NCBI GenBank assembly: GCA_027574665.1
Contig: CM050648.1
Span: 49,319,200 to 49,383,199, forward strand
Length of the DNA: 64,000 bases
Source: Rhynochetos jubatus
Lineage: Eukaryota; Chordata; Aves; Eurypygiformes; Rhynochetidae
Direction of reading: 5' to 3'
Made by a program: the position numbers and the translations under genes. Under the pieces are notes generated by a model, which had not been told where the DNA came from, ran no database searches, and worked only from the letters and a program-made list of their open reading frames with translations. This document shows positions 1 through 13,545 of the stretch, piece after piece. Position 1 is the first letter of the stretch; the number at the start of each line of letters is the position of its first letter.

Positions 1-2454
1 CTTGCTACAGTACAAACTCTCCCAAGAAGCACCGTGAGTTCCCTGACTGCAATACACTAAGCCTGAGAAATTACAGATTCATGAAACCTGTGGCCAGAAA
101 TACCACCTTGAAGCACAGCAGTCCTGCAAGCTTTGAAACTCACTTAAAAGCAACACAAAGGAAGGCTGCAAGGGTGAGAGGCAGGGTGGGGAGGGACAAC
201 CAGCAGGCAAACAAACATTCAGGAAACTCAATAGAAGGCCTCCTGCACTTTCTTTAGTACACAAACACTGCACACTTTTCACAGGGGAAGCAACTGGCGC
301 TTCTCATTCCTGGGAGAGTTTTGCTGGGCTGTGTTGAAGCTACAGCTGCAGTGTGCCCTCTTATGGCAACACCAGTTGCTTTCTCCGTTTCTTGCAATGG
401 TGTTGCAAAGGGAGGTAAGGGTTGCTTTGATTTTTTTTGTTCTTCTCTTTTTCTTTTCCCTGAAAAAGCTACATGGGAAGAAAATAATAACTCTGCATGC
501 TGTGGTATGTTTAGAAAACAGTTTTGAAGCTGCATGCCCAGAGCATCAAGCAGTGCCCCATCTGCAAAAGAGGATGAAATAGTGAACAAAATTAAAAGAG
601 ATGCTAAATTTCATCAGGTTTAGCGCTTGCTAATGACATGTATGGCTTTCATGCCAAGGAATATGAAAAGTGAAGGAGGATTGTTGGTTAAAGGCACTGT
701 ATTTAACATGTAACCAAGTTAGGTGATTGAGTGCTTCCGTGCTGGCTCCATTGCAAGCCAGGCTGTGCACATGTTCCTCTTTATTGCTACAACATTTCAA
801 TTAAGAGAATGTCTAAGTATTGTTATTATTTTGTAAATATTCTGTCATTAGTCCTGGTTTGAATATTGTATTCCCACGGTTTCCTCTCCCTCTGCTTCTG
901 GTACCTTGTTTTCCTCTGATGTTTTGCCTTGTTGCTTCTGAAACCTCTGCCCTCCACCGTCTTGGAGCCCCCCGTTTCCAGTGCAGCACTCCCACAGCTC
1001 CCCTGCATTCCCAGCAGAACTCTTGTCCTTTGCTCATTGAGAGTGCTCCCAGTCTCATGGTATTTTCCAACCCACAGAATCATAGTTGGAGTACTCTGGG
1101 ACTTACACAGCTCATCCTTCCACATCTTTCATAACAGAATGGCCACATCATTCTTGCTTATTTGATATTGCCCCTCTGCTTACTGAATGTTTAAAAGCAC
1201 ACAGAAATCCCTGAGAGCTCAAGGCAAGAGTTGCGACTACGGGATTAATTACTTCTACTGCATTGGCTTGGCACTGGCAAATAGAAGAGGTATGGGGCAA
1301 ACTCCATCTTTCCACAATTTCCTGGGCAGCCTTGGAGATCCAATATATTCTGACCACTACAACTTTCCAGTTCCAAAACTTTTCTAACCTCATATGCATG
1401 AGGAAAATAAATGCATTACCCTACCAGGCTCCTGGCTTCTCCATCAGAATAAAACCTGGCACCACATGGCAGTACGCATGAGTCCTCGCCGATGACACTG
1501 CATGCTCCAAGCACAAACTAATCCTGGGATGACCTGTCGTCCTGAGGTGCAGGTTCATAATGGTGCCCAGGAGCTATGCATGCACACCCTGGTATTTCTG
1601 ACTGCAATGTATTTGTGTTTCTACTTTCCCTCTGGCTCATTGCCTTTTATATTTACTTCAGCATGCCCATTCACCTTAACATTAAAAAAAAATTAAAAAA
1701 AAAAGTCAAAATGCTTTTTCTGTCACTCAGGCAGCTTCGTCTGCAGCTCATCTGCTGCAGTTCATCCTCCTACAATCTGTCCTTCGTTATGATAATATAA
1801 TAATCAAGAAGTTCTAATACCTCTGATTATTGATGCTAAGACTGATGATAGTTACTACCAAAAGGTGAAATTATCTTTAGAAACTAGAAACCAACCTGCA
1901 GGCTCACTTAGGATTTCAACTGTATCAAAACCCACTGGAATGGTGCTAAAGCTGTCCGAAATGTGACAATTATCTTGACATTTCTTACTTTATAAATGAG
2001 TGGAAGGTGATGCTGTCTAGAGCTACACCTCTTCTGCCCAGCCCTTGGGAACACAGTTCAATGACCCTTAAGTGTTTCTTTTGTATTTTCTGTTTGATGA
2101 TTTGACAGGAATTTTGTAATTAGTTCAGCTTCCATCACCAAGTTACAATTTTCTGTGTCATAGGAAATGCTTTTTCTGGTAGACAGGGAGCGAGGATGTC
2201 AGGATCTTATCCTTCTTATTAACCTGCACAGAAGCAGTTGAGAGTCTCACTGTTTAGCATCATTCCCCCTGGCACGTGCTTGTTCACTCTTCAATCCTTG
2301 CATTTATTTTACTGTTTACAGCAAGGTTTGTGCTGTGGAGGTGACTGCTGGTGGGGAAGCTCTAGGAGGAACACAAAGGTTTCTGTGCCTTTGAGTTGTT
2401 CGTTCACATACCCCTAGCTTGATACACAGCAAACATGCTTCACTTAATTAGAAC
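1..2454. other. gene-free stretch, no identifiable element
   Basis: No exon, RNA gene or repeat family is recognisable here. The open frames are about 110 codons or shorter and overlap on both strands, for example around 813-1134, which is what chance gives. An A-rich patch lies at 1681-1704. The short string ACAGAATCATAG near 1074 resembles a reversed CR1 tail, but nothing around it continues the match. Confidence 0.6.
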
Positions 2455-2840
2455 ACAGACCGGGAAAGGATCTTGTGGGCTACAGGGCCCAGTTCTTTAC
2501 TGTCTCCGGTAACCATAAAACACTGCTTTCTGCCTAACACATTGAACTTTCTTAACATTATGGTAAGTGGCGTTTCTATAGGTGCTCTAACTGGGAGGTT
2601 GCTCCAGAGCTTACAGCTCTTAAAGTGAGAAAACTTCTCTTATATTCCAGCCTGAATTTATTCATGGCTAGCTTACATTCACCTGTTCTTTACCAACAGA
2701 TCTTGTTTTACAATACCTCTTACTCCTTCTGTTTCATCATACCCTTCCCATCTTTCTGAAAGAAACTCATTCTTCATCCTTGGTCATCCTCGGGTCATCC
2801 TCTTGGTTGCCTTCCCCTGCCCACCGCCCGCATTGCCTGT
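2455..2840 (-). mobile_element. ancient L3/CR1-like LINE relic, 3' part, antisense
   Basis: Read on the minus strand, this matches the pattern of the old L3/CR1 LINE group shared by amniotes. Landmarks on the plus strand are the reversed 3' UTR near 2465-2520 (CTTGTGGGCTACAGGGCCCA), then the block CCTGAATTTATTCATGGC near 2651, then CACCTGTTCTT near 2680 and the GGTCATCCT motifs near 2782-2800. These fall in the order expected of the reversed reverse-transcriptase C-terminus and 3' UTR. The copy is heavily mutated and cannot encode protein. The family assignment is from memory of consensus patterns, and the subfamily and edges are uncertain. Confidence 0.6.
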
Positions 2841-4103
2841 GGGTGCCATCCTTCATGCTGAGAGCATGAAGCCACTTTCCACTCCTCTCCTTCTCTGGGA
2901 TGGGACCTGTGTGACAAGAAGAAAGGGGCTGTGTCTCAGTCAGGAGGCTCATCACGCTGCTCTTGCCTCTGCTGCCAGTAGCAATCCATGAGCATTGACT
3001 AGTTTCCCTAATGGCATTTCCCTGCCTTCATTCTTCCCTTCTTGTTCTCACACACGTCGAAAATGAAGGTGTGAACACTCTTACTTGAGTCATTACCTTA
3101 AGGCTTCTGGTTTTCTTCCTCAGCTTTCCCTCCAGCGGTCCCCAAAATAAAAGAAGGAATTCTAAAAGGATTAAAATAATATAGACCTGTGCAAGAAACA
3201 GGAAAAACTCTCACCCAAATGAGTGCCAATAGCTGTCAATTCTAGTCTCTTGATTTTTGCTTTCAAGGCTGGGAAACTCTCCATATATCTGCAGGGATAT
3301 AAACGAGCTGATACTGGATAACACTCAAATGAATATGTTCTATGGGAGTTGAAGTATATTTTGCAGAATATGAATACATAGTCTACTGAAGCACTGTATT
3401 CAAAATTGGAACCAAACACCTATCTCTTCTTAACAAAATCACAGACAAAACAATCCTTTGCAATTTTCCACAGCTTAAGGAGAAGAAAGCAGGGGAAACT
3501 TGGGGGGAAAAGATATTTGAAAATATACCACAGGTTCTGGCGCATTGCAGTTGTGCTGGAGCACAGCGTTGGCTCCACTTCCTCAACCATTCACACCACT
3601 GACAAGTTCCCAGGAGCTCCTTGTTTGTGTCAATATTCACAGAGCATCCTTCTTTCTAGAAAACATCACAGTTATTCAGAGTCCCAGCCTGGAGAGATGA
3701 TGTCTCCTGTAATCAATCCTCTGCGATGCCTCACAAACTTCACCCAATTTTGAAGAATAATTTATTTATTTTTACATGAAGCAGTCTATGTGTTTTCACG
3801 ACCAATGAAGACTGGAGCCTCTCTCTGTGTGTTCCCATTGTATATGCTCATTTCAAGCAAGGATCTGCTTTCCTCCAAAGGCGTTTTGACGTGAAGATTT
3901 TATTATAATGGATTTGTGTTCATTCATGATGCTGACTGTGATAATTCATCTGAGGATACCTACAAATTTCCTTTCTTTTAGTAACAAAGGGTATGCATTT
4001 GGGTACACCTAGAAAGCAAAATGTCATCTGCAATGACATGTTAATGAAACATGGAAATCCAAAAGTTTCTTTCAGTAGAGGAAAGTATTTCTTAATTTTG
4101 TAG
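2841..4103. other. gene-free stretch
   Basis: No element is recognised. Open frames reach about 115 codons at 3406-3753 with a competing frame on the opposite strand, so there is no coding support. Everything seen is ordinary AT-leaning unique sequence. Confidence 0.55.
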
Positions 4104-4156
4104 AGGAGAGGGAGGGAGGCAGGGAGGCAGGCAAGCAGGCAGGCAGGTAGGAAGGA
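4104..4156. repeat. purine-rich GGGA/GGCA microsatellite
   Basis: An imperfect tetranucleotide array runs from GAGAGGGAGGGAGGCAGG into repeated GGCA units and ends in GGTAGGAAGG. It is a simple repeat with variant units, likely polymorphic in length between individuals. Confidence 0.85.
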
Positions 4157-4330
4157 TACTGTCTTTCAGAAGTATTTTGAACTGTATTGAGAATTTTCAA
4201 CTTGTCTAAATTGGCTCAACATGAAGATTTCTCAGATAAGAGGAAAATAACTTGCTATATTGGACATACAAATCTGATTATGTGCACTGTTCAAAGCTGT
4301 GGAATGTATAGTAACCCATCTTATTAAAGT

Positions 4331-4353
4331 GGGGGTGGGGGGGTGGGGTGGGC
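4331..4353 (+). other. strict G-quadruplex motif
   Basis: Four uninterrupted G-runs of 5, 7, 4 and 3 bases are separated by single T residues (GGGGGTGGGGGGGTGGGG, then TGGG). This satisfies the classical intramolecular G-quadruplex rule with loops of one base, the most stable class. No promoter or gene is recognisable nearby, so the motif is seen directly but a role is not. Confidence 0.8.
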
Positions 4354-7300
4354 AGGTCAGACAAGAGTGAATCGTATCATTTAAGTTCTGGAGCCATCAC
4401 TCCAAGAACTAGGAGAACACACCACCAGCTAGGAATGATATCATAATCTATGAGCCATCACAACAGCAGTTTTAAAGAGGTTTAAAGCACACTACCTGCA
4501 TTGGTTCAGCAGTTAAAAGCAAGAATAGACCAAAATTTTAAGAAAATATGTGGGACAGATTTTCTGTGGGTAAGTAAGGGAGTGTGGAGGCTTCACAGTG
4601 TCCCATTAGCACTGTCTGGTGTAACTGTCCTCCTTGAAGAGGCAGACATGAGGCTACATGCAGTCCCTCCACCTCTCCTCCATCCCGGTCCTGGCTGCTC
4701 CAGTGGAGGGGCATGGAAATGAGCTAGCTCAGGTGATGGGAACAGTCTGACAGCAGCACTATGGTGAATTTATTCCACTGCAAACAGTTGATCCTGATGC
4801 CTCAACAAAGTTACTTATTTAAAGCTCACTCATATATCTTTACACAATGTTTTCAAGGCACGCTGTTTGCGTTAGCTATGTGAAGGGGCAGATGGAGCGT
4901 GTGGTGTGCTAACAGTGACGACTGGCCACACACCCCCCAGCTAGCTGTTCGTTAGGGTGTGTGGATCCTGCCATGCAGTTGCCCTCCTTTGAATGCAGTC
5001 CTGGACAAGGAAAGCCATCCTCCCGCTGTTTTCAGATGTGACCTGGTGTCTACCTGTCACCAAGCACACCTTTCTCAGTGGCTTTGAGCAGCAGATGTCC
5101 ACAGTGGTGTGGTGGTGGGCACTGTGGGTGTGCTCTCTGGAGACACAGACTGTGGAGCAGGCGCTGTGTCTGCGTAACCTTTCACAGAGCATGAATGCAA
5201 TGGAGATACAACTATAGGTATTTACCAGCGGTAGAAAGGAACCAGAAAGGTATCTGGTTGCAGAGTATAAGTTATTGGACAGAGGAGAGAATAGGGTGGG
5301 TGGGATTTCAGCGTGTCTGTGACCGTGCCTCTAATGGCTCTGAACCTGCCTTTCAATTGCCTGTGACACCGTGAGGCAGATGTAGAAAATAGTGACAGTT
5401 AAGAAGGGGTACACAAAGGGAGACTGGAAGCTTAGGCTTGGAAGGACTTGCACATGTCCCTGTTCTTCCCACCACCTTGAGATCATAAGAAAGCTTCAGC
5501 TGACTTCTGCCAATCATTTAGTAAGGTTAAAGAGCGGTGCAGAGGCAGGTGGAGTTTAAGGGAGTGTGAGCCCCATGGGGTGACCTGTGTGGAGTCATTC
5601 TGTACCCACCCCACAGCTGGCAGAGTGGCCTCTCTCCTGGCCTTCTCCCTGTAGTCTGGTTACGCAGTGCCCAGTGTGTTTCTCCAGTAGCTGCGTGGAG
5701 AACCCCAAGAACTTATGTGGAGGTTCCAGGGGAACTGGGGTCCCCAGTCCCATGCCATCCTGCATGACTGGGGAGGATGAAAAGCCATTTCTTCCCCCTC
5801 CTGACATCCTGAATTATTGTCTGTGCCATCCTTTTGCTTTCTCACAGGGGATAAAGACCACCAGGAAACACATTTAAAAATCATCTGTGGCACACAGAAG
5901 GAGAAGAAAGTTGTTGGTACATTTCAGCAAGCCTCGTTAAAAACATCTCTAGGCACTACAAAGTGCATGTTATCAATATGCATATGTGATGTCTCTGAGG
6001 CAGAGTTGCCTTTAAGGTACATATTCAGCAGGACAACATTTTCCCATGTGAGGCAAGGAACAACAGTGAATCATATGTGTGGGAGGGAAAGGCCTTCCGG
6101 CTATGTACAGTATTTATTCCCTTTTGTGTCTTGCTTCCCCCCCTCCCCTCTTTTATTAATGGCTTTTGCAATTACTGGTAACAGGGTATTGCTAGCTGGC
6201 AGAAAGCGGTGACTTCTGCAGTCGATTGTTTGCAGGAGGCTGGATGTATAGGGGAAGGAAACGATGCTTGTATGCTGGCTCTGCTCACCCCTCTGAGCCC
6301 CAAGCAAGAGCCAGCTGACACACTATTTGTGTTCAGCACTTGACTCCCCAGATGAATGTCACATTACTTGACCTCATAAATACACATACAGATGTAGAAA
6401 TACAGAAGGTGAGGCCTGCAGTGCCCACATTAAAAATTCCTACTGAAGATGTCAGCAGGGTGCCCAGAGAAGCTGATTTAGATTTAGAAAGAATCTGAAG
6501 GAAAAGTATGGCACCCTGCTCCAACTGCAACTATGGAGGCTGGGCATAGGACTTGGGGTTTTATTTCTCACCCTACTAGCTCTGGATAGTGTTGCAAAAA
6601 GCAGGCCAATGCACCAGCACAGGTGATGAATACTACGGTATTTTGGGATGTTAGTTGAGTTCATGGAGGGGTGACAGGAGAGCACTGAAGTTCAGCATCT
6701 CCCTAAAAGTGATGGATGTGAATGGTGACAGGTAGTCAGTAGGCAGCAGGTTGCCCATGGTTTTGACAAGAAATTGCAGCCAAGCGAGAAGGAGCACCCA
6801 GGAGGGTGTGGCTGTGATGGAAGAAACCCAATGTCCCAGAGTGGGTATGTTCTGGCAGTGAGTGGTTATCCAGGACCCACACCTCTAACAGGTTGGAGGG
6901 GGCTGGCAACATGCTTCCCAGGGAGCATGGCAGAGGTAAAGGGCAGGCCAGTTCAGAAGAATGGCAGTTAGGCTGCTTTCAACAGAATTATGTCATCTAA
7001 GAGCAGCGAGATCCAGTACCAATGCACGTTGATGGTGAGCTTGTGCAGCTGTGACTGTGTAAGCCCTGTGAACACATCTACTGCTGGGGTGGAAGTGGTG
7101 GAGGGCTACAGCTTCCTTACGGTTCCCTCTTCTCATTGCCTTCCGTCCCTGGTTTCCCTCTATGCAGCTATATGTGGATTTAGAGACTCCTGCGGAAGCT
7201 GAAGTGTCAAAATGCAAGACGCTGTGTAAATATGGGCGTATAAGTGGCCTAGCAAATTTAAACTCTGAAAGGAGCAAAAGAATTAGGAAAAAAATCATGA

Positions 7301-8649
7301 AAGCTGGGATCACTGAGCTGGCAGGGCTGTCATTTGCAAACACTAATACCAAGATACCCCTACTTGCTGAGTTCTGCTGTTTGATTTCTTTTTTCTCTTG
7401 TGGGAGAAGTGGAGGGGCTCTGGCGAGAGGGGAAAGGGTATCAAAGAAAATGGGCAGGCAGAGCGACCAGGGTGAGGCTCATGGGTGAGGCTCATAGGAG
7501 AGGCTGTGTGAGGGGTCGCAAGAGGGAATCAGAGCCAACAGCTCTTAGATGGGAAAAGAACATCTGGAAAAGAACTGGAAGGTTTTGAGGCACCTTTGAG
7601 CGAGTAAAAATGGTTGACAGTTTCCTGTCAGGAAGGAAAGGATGTCATTCTTTCCAGTGGAAAATGCCCTTTTAATAACTGACCAACAGATAATATTTCT
7701 TTGAAAATTTCCAATTTTACCTGACTCTCATTTTAAATTTGTGCTGGGGAGGAATTGTCACGCAGCTGGGAACTGACATTTCTGGCAGGCTCTTATCATT
7801 CACGTTTTCTACCTAGAGGCAAAGAGCGTGAGATCCTTCCAATCTGGGAGCTACAGCTGGGGAGGCGCTGAGCCTGGCGCTTGCTTCCAGCCATCTGCCT
7901 GGAAGCCTCACACCATGGCAATTCTCTCCCCTTAGGCAAAAGTCAGGCTGACAAGAGCCTTTCAAGACGGCAACCAGCAAATCAAATGAAGTCTTTGTTC
8001 CTTCAGATTGGAATGTTTCCCTTTTCTGCCCAAATGAGACATGGATGTACAAACAATTTTGTGAGAAAAGTCTGACTCTACCGATGACCTTAGAGAGTAC
8101 AAAGGTCTTTTGGTAGCTGCTTGCCTGCTCTTCCACTGGCTAAATTTCTTGACAGACCAGTTATTTTGTCCCTGAATTTCACATGGTTATAAGCAGAACC
8201 AGCTGCCCTGAGGAAAAAGCTCCCCTCTACAGCGTTCTGTCACCGGGAGGGCTCAGAAACAAGGAATATGCTTGGGTCCCCCTCTCCTCTGCCTCCTCAG
8301 TGTGCCCATCATGGGCATTCGCTGTGCTCTTTCTATGATGGCTCTCTAGCTAACGCAATCACGCAGGGCACTGTAAAATGAGTATAGCCTGGCATCAGTG
8401 CTGATATCTGTAAGAGATTGCTAATTTAACTGGCGACGTTAGGGACCATTAGCCAGCCTACATGGTTCCTGCAGGGTCTGATAGTTTCTGCAGAGGGCCC
8501 CACAGACCAAGCTCTGTAAGTGGATTGACCCTGCAGACAGCTTCCCACTGGAGTCCAGCTGGAGCATCCTCTAGGAAAAAATTATTTTAAGCAGCTAGGA
8601 CAAATCTTCTTCATGATACCCTTGAAAAATAAAACTTCATGGAGACTTG
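4354..8649. other. gene-free stretch
   Basis: No exon or repeat family is recognised. A C/T tract lies at about 6131-6155. The longest open frame (5817-6212, 131 codons) starts at TTG, is overlapped by antisense frames and resembles no known protein. The short block near 7750-7790 vaguely recalls a SINE core but is too short to call. Confidence 0.5.
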
Positions 8650-9125
8650 TTTTTCCGTTCTACTCAGAGTATTATGAGGTTTGGGCACTGAACTTCAAGA
8701 AGGAGGTAGGCCACGTGGAGATAGTCCACAGGAGAGCAACAAGAATGATCAGAGGTCTAGAAAACTGGATGCTGGGAAGACTGACCTGATAGCTGACTGA
8801 CCTAAATAATTCTAATCTCCAGAAGAAAGGCCTGGAAGAGGACACTGACAGCTATGTAAAACAGGATCCTCTATGATGGAAAGGTTAGGAAATAAGGGAT
8901 TTCTTTTCAACAAAAAAATAGATATGAAATGCCAGAAAAAGTCTGGGAATTAAGAATAAAGTATTGATTGGAGAGTTTTCCAAGTATATATCCTTGGAGA
9001 TCTTCAGTAACAACTTAGAGGAAGATCTGTTAGAATGGCAGTTGATCTTGTCGTGGATAGGGGAAAGGACCAGACAACTTTTCAATGTCCTTTACAACAT
9101 CACGCTTTTCTGTTCTATGCTCTCT
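8650..9125 (+). mobile_element. old CR1 LINE fragment, 3' coding part to 3' UTR
   Basis: The order of blocks fits the 3' part of an old CR1 element in plus orientation. It includes ACTTCAAGAAGGAGGTAGG, then GGAGAGCAACAAGAATGATC and AGGTCTAGAAAACTGGATG, then CACTGACAGCTATGTAAAA, and finally GGAGATCTTCAGTAACAAC and GGACCAGACAACTTTT. In intact CR1 these encode the end of the reverse-transcriptase ORF and lead into the 3' UTR. Many indels and stops show that the copy is dead. The downstream edge fades near 9100-9125. Confidence 0.7.
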
Positions 9126-12100
9126 GATAAAAAACATGCGTTGGGTTTGCATGCTTTTTCTAGGTGCTTAAGTTGGTCAGACATGTAGAGGGATTCCGAA
9201 TATATAGGAAAAAAAAATGGGTAGAGGAAGTCTGGGTAGCTTCAGAGAAACTAAACAGACTGACTGAATCCTTAGCAGGGGAGACTCCAGGCAGCTACTT
9301 GCTGGTTATGCTAAGGACCCGGGTGTATGCCCAAGAGTGGTGTGAAAAATGTTCTGCAGGTGGGATTGATGTATCTGCTGTTTTGGCTTTGCCTGCACTA
9401 CATTTACCTGTGTTAAATAAACAAAGAAACTGCTCTAAGTATTGCTCTAAGATTGAATAATAAGCGCAACATTTCTTCTTTTGTTAGTAGCTTGTGTCCT
9501 TGCTTATTAAGTCTCAGGCTGAGCAGCCAAAGGGAGTGTTTGAGACATAAATGCCGGAGGGGACTCCCACTGCTGAAAGCAACCAGCAAGCAGCTTGAAA
9601 TTTGCTACTTCTATTCCTGGAAGACCATGATGATCAGAAATACCAGCTCTGTGTCCTTTACTCCCTACCCTCTCTTTTCCCCCTGCTCCTCCTCTATCCC
9701 TTTGAATATCATTCAGGAATTTGAAAACTCATTCTTAATTGTAATACAGTGACCAATAAAGCAAAATTGTTCTTTTGCCTTTTGATAACTAAATTAGCAG
9801 AGATCAGTTTTGGACAAATTCTTCATTTTAATTAGTGGTGAGATGAGTACTAAGATTTGTCCTGCTTCTCTGTCTCTTTGTCTTTAAATTCAGTTTTTAA
9901 ATCACCTCAACAAGGCTTCTAGTCATTGGAAAATCTACAAAATGAGAACATAAGAGAAGTATCAGGTCTACCAAGAATTTATTTACCCTTGCAAAACCAA
10001 ACCTATTTCTCATAAAAAAGAAGAGGCATGTTTATTCAATACTCTGAAAAGTAACAAGTGCTTACACCAGACCATCGTGTGTCTTTTAAGTAATTTCCTC
10101 ATGAAAGCTTCCTATGCTTTACCAGATTTGAATCCCAGACAAAGCCAAGTTTTGTTAGTCCTAGCAAGAAACATGACTTCCAGTGCTAAGGACAACACAG
10201 GAACAATTTCCTCGTTTTCATGTCTGTTAAGATTTTTAGCCCTAGCCTAGCTGCTAATCACAAGTCTTGCTATCACCCAGAGAGCAAGACACAGTCTTTC
10301 TATCTATACCTGACACTTCCCAAGAAACTAATTAGAGCCAGTGCAGATACTGTAAAGAGCTCCCTTTGCAAACCGACTGCATGACAGAGAGCTGGTCTAG
10401 TGTGGAACGAGCAGTGCTGTGCTTTACTTTATAACAACTCACTCCTGCAATTATTGCCAGATGTTTGCAAATGTTCTGTAAGTCTCCCATCTAACGTTAA
10501 CAGCTCTTTCCAAATTTTTTACAGCATTCAAAGACTGAGGGTGTTTTTTGGCTAGTGCTGGCAAGAAATAAAAGGGGAGTTAAATAGCCCTTTTCCCTTT
10601 GTTCTTTCTGCTAATAGTAACAGGGATGAAATCACCTGAGTGATAGGGAAGTCCACAGTGCTACTGAAACAGATGATAAGAATTTGATTTTCAAGTCTCT
10701 TATCTAAACGATATGCCTCAGCCACAGTAATGTGAGCTACACTTCCATTTAGTCATGTAATTGAAAAGACTGATATTTCATTGCTGATGTATGTCATAAT
10801 TTTGCAAAGAAAGAGCACCTACGTACTCAGATAATGTTTATTAATATACAGATTAAGTGGTTCAGATAAAAGTCTGTTGACACCATTCCCTAATATACTC
10901 CTATTTGCAGGCTGCAGAATGAAATGTATTGACCACTTCATCCTGCTTTGGAACAGCTGCTGGAGGATTTACCTGTAATTACCTACTGAAAATGAAATAA
11001 AAGATTAGTAGAAATAAGATGTCACTTCAGACTTACAGCTCCTGTTGCTAGGGAAACCTTAGAGTTAGCATCCTGATTAGGGCAAAAATTGCTGTAACCC
11101 AGCTGAACCTTTGTCAGCATCAGTGTTCAGCAGAGCTGCAGATAGCCTGTTTGTCTGGCCAGGGACAGTGATTGCCCACTGTGGTTTCCTGCTTGACCAA
11201 ATAGCCCTTTCAGATGGTGTCTCACCCAGACACCAGCTTACAAAGATACATAGCAGGGACTGTGTAACTGAATTACACAAATACACCACCAGTGCAATTA
11301 GATGGGTAAAAGGGAAAGGCTGATGGAGGAAGGGAGATTAATTACATTTAATACCCACTACCTCCAGTATCAAACAATTCAAAGCTATCCAGGCACCCAT
11401 TGCCTGCCAACCACTCCTACAAGAACACGTTTCATACAGGAAGAACAGTGATAGACAGCAGTCAAGTCAGAGCTTGGCAATAAACCTGCAAAAGGACTTG
11501 AAGCAGTGGAGCAAGGCCAAAGAAAATGAAAAGCGTCATTATATGCTTGTGCCTGGGTCTCTGGAGAGGAAAACCAGGTAATTATGCAGAAAGCAATGGA
11601 GGTGGGAAGGGAAAAGGGTGTTACACCCTCCTTACAGATGAAGATGTCACCTCCTTGCACCATCCGGAGGAAGAGAATCTTGCACTTCTGGAGTGTCAAG
11701 TGAACTAGTTTCAGGAAATCCTGACTCTCCCACTTTTCCCTGTATTTAGGAAGCTCCAGAATGGGGAAACCTCTCTAAAGTTCTCAGTGCTTGCAGCTTC
11801 ACTTAGGAGACAAAGGTAGGTCCAACACAGCATTCCTGACACTGTAAGGCATTGGGCAGGGCCCTCACTTTGGTAAGGGCAAGAGAACAGGTTTCAGACT
11901 GTTCAGAGGTTTCAGAAGCCAAGTGAATGTCTTTTATTTGTGGAGTTCAAGAGCTGTCAGGGCTCAGTCTGTCAGCATAACTGAATTAACTGCAATCGGT
12001 ACTTGGCTGGATTCAATGAAATAGATGCTGTTGTGGTTTTGTACTTAGAGATAACTTCTGCTTCAGCTTTATTAGAGGTATGACTTTTAAAAATGCCCTA

Positions 12101-12999
12101 GTTCTCAAAAACACTATAACAGAGTGTATAAAATGAGAAAGATGGTGGGCCATTTTGTTTTTCAAAGTTTTTGCTAATATAGTGCATTACCCATCATTTC
12201 AGCCAACACAAACACTGAACTTGAGCTACATGTAAATTAGAGTATAAATCTATAAAATTATCTCATATTTAAATGATCAGATTACTCTGTCTCTACCCTT
12301 TGTAAAAGAATCACCATCCTTATGAAGAGAAATGCAAACACTGCATGATTAGTTCAAGACCAGAAACACTCAAACGAAACCACTTCGTTAGTTTTTCTTC
12401 TTTAATGTCACCTAAGTGCTGGCTTCAGAAAACAATCTGGGATTAATATCTTAAATATGCACAGACCTTCTTGCATTCTTTTGTCCACAATTTCAGTACC
12501 AAAGGAAACATTATAAATGCCAGAACTGTAGGAGTGTTGAAAGGAAAACTACATTAAGAGTTCAGGAAATACTGCTTGTCTGTGTGCTTATGACACTTGT
12601 TTCTTAGAGATTTGCAAACTTTAAGACTAAAATTTAATGGGTGTTAATAGTTGGTCTCAGCTCTTTTTAGCTGCAGTGACTTAACTACTGCTTCCATGGC
12701 TGAGACAGGGATCCAACACCAAACTCCACCACATCTTTCTCTAGTAGATTACACCACGTTGTGTAAGGTGTGGCAAAAAGAAGGGTGAGCCTGTTCCTTA
12801 GCCATCACAGGTCACAGCTAAATGAGTCATTACACTGAAATTCTTTCAGAGTGTCTCAGGTTGTAAACAGTGAAGTGCAGTTTAGCACCTGCAGTTATGG
12901 GACTGTTGTGTTTGTAAAGAGAGAACTTAAATATTCAGCTCTTTGCTCAGGTGGAGAACTCCTTTCTGGTCTCAGTAATTCTAAGAAAACTGTCACTTA
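9126..12999. other. gene-free stretch
   Basis: No gene, RNA or recognisable transposon is seen. Open frames are about 105 codons or shorter, with opposite-strand competitors (for example 11385-11708). Composition is AT-leaning without long simple repeats. Confidence 0.55.
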
Positions 13000-13029
13000 T
13001 TTTCTTTTTTTCTTTTTCTTTTTTCCCCA
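13000..13029 (+). repeat. T/C-rich polypyrimidine tract
   Basis: About 28 nearly uninterrupted pyrimidines run into CCCCATCAG at 13025-13033. The arrangement resembles a splice acceptor, but no supported exon follows: the sequence runs into TG and TA repeats within 35 bases. Confidence 0.7.
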
Positions 13030-13064
13030 TCAGCTGCAGGGAAGAGACCTTCCATTAGAAAAAA

Positions 13065-13131
13065 TGTGTGTGTGTATGTATATAATTTCATATATATATA
13101 AAAAATATATATAATTTTATATATATATATG
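13065..13131. repeat. TG followed by TA dinucleotide microsatellite
   Basis: A short (TG)n run at 13065-13080 continues into interrupted (TA)n blocks to 13131, broken by AATTTCA, AAAAA and AATTTT. The TA blocks are self-complementary and may extrude or melt easily. Confidence 0.85.
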
Positions 13132-13545
13132 AAGTTATTTCAGTCTCATAGTGATTTAACAGGAGAAACTTTGTAATCTTTGAGCATACCAGAACATTTC
13201 ATAGAAGTAAGGAATCAAAGTACTCTGGTTTGTAATATATTATTGCATATTCTACTCACAGCTGTGTATCTCTTCTGTCCTAAGAATTAAAGGTTTAGTA
13301 ATAACAAAATAAGTGAATCTTATTATGTATGGAAACACAGCTGAAGGGTTGCTGTTCCAGATATAGTAAGAGGATTCCCTTTGTTCTTTTTCCCCATGAG
13401 TTTTTGCAATTCATTATAAGTTCAGTCAGAAGACAGTCCAAGGCATAAAAACTTCTCCTTAACTCAAACAAATGAAAACATAAAGTGTTTTTTATTACTT
13501 GTACATCATACAATAGCACCAAGGTGTTATTCACACCACCATTTT

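Noticed and set aside
1074-1140. Possible reversed CR1 3' tail (ACAGAATCATAG)
   Set aside because: Only about 12 bases fit. The CR1 3' UTR that should follow on the reversed strand is absent.
5817-6212. 131-codon plus-strand frame
   Set aside because: It starts at TTG, is overlapped by antisense frames and matches no known protein.
13000-13033. Strong splice-acceptor-like pyrimidine tract ending in CAG
   Set aside because: The following sequence enters TG/TA repeats within about 35 bases, so no plausible exon is present.
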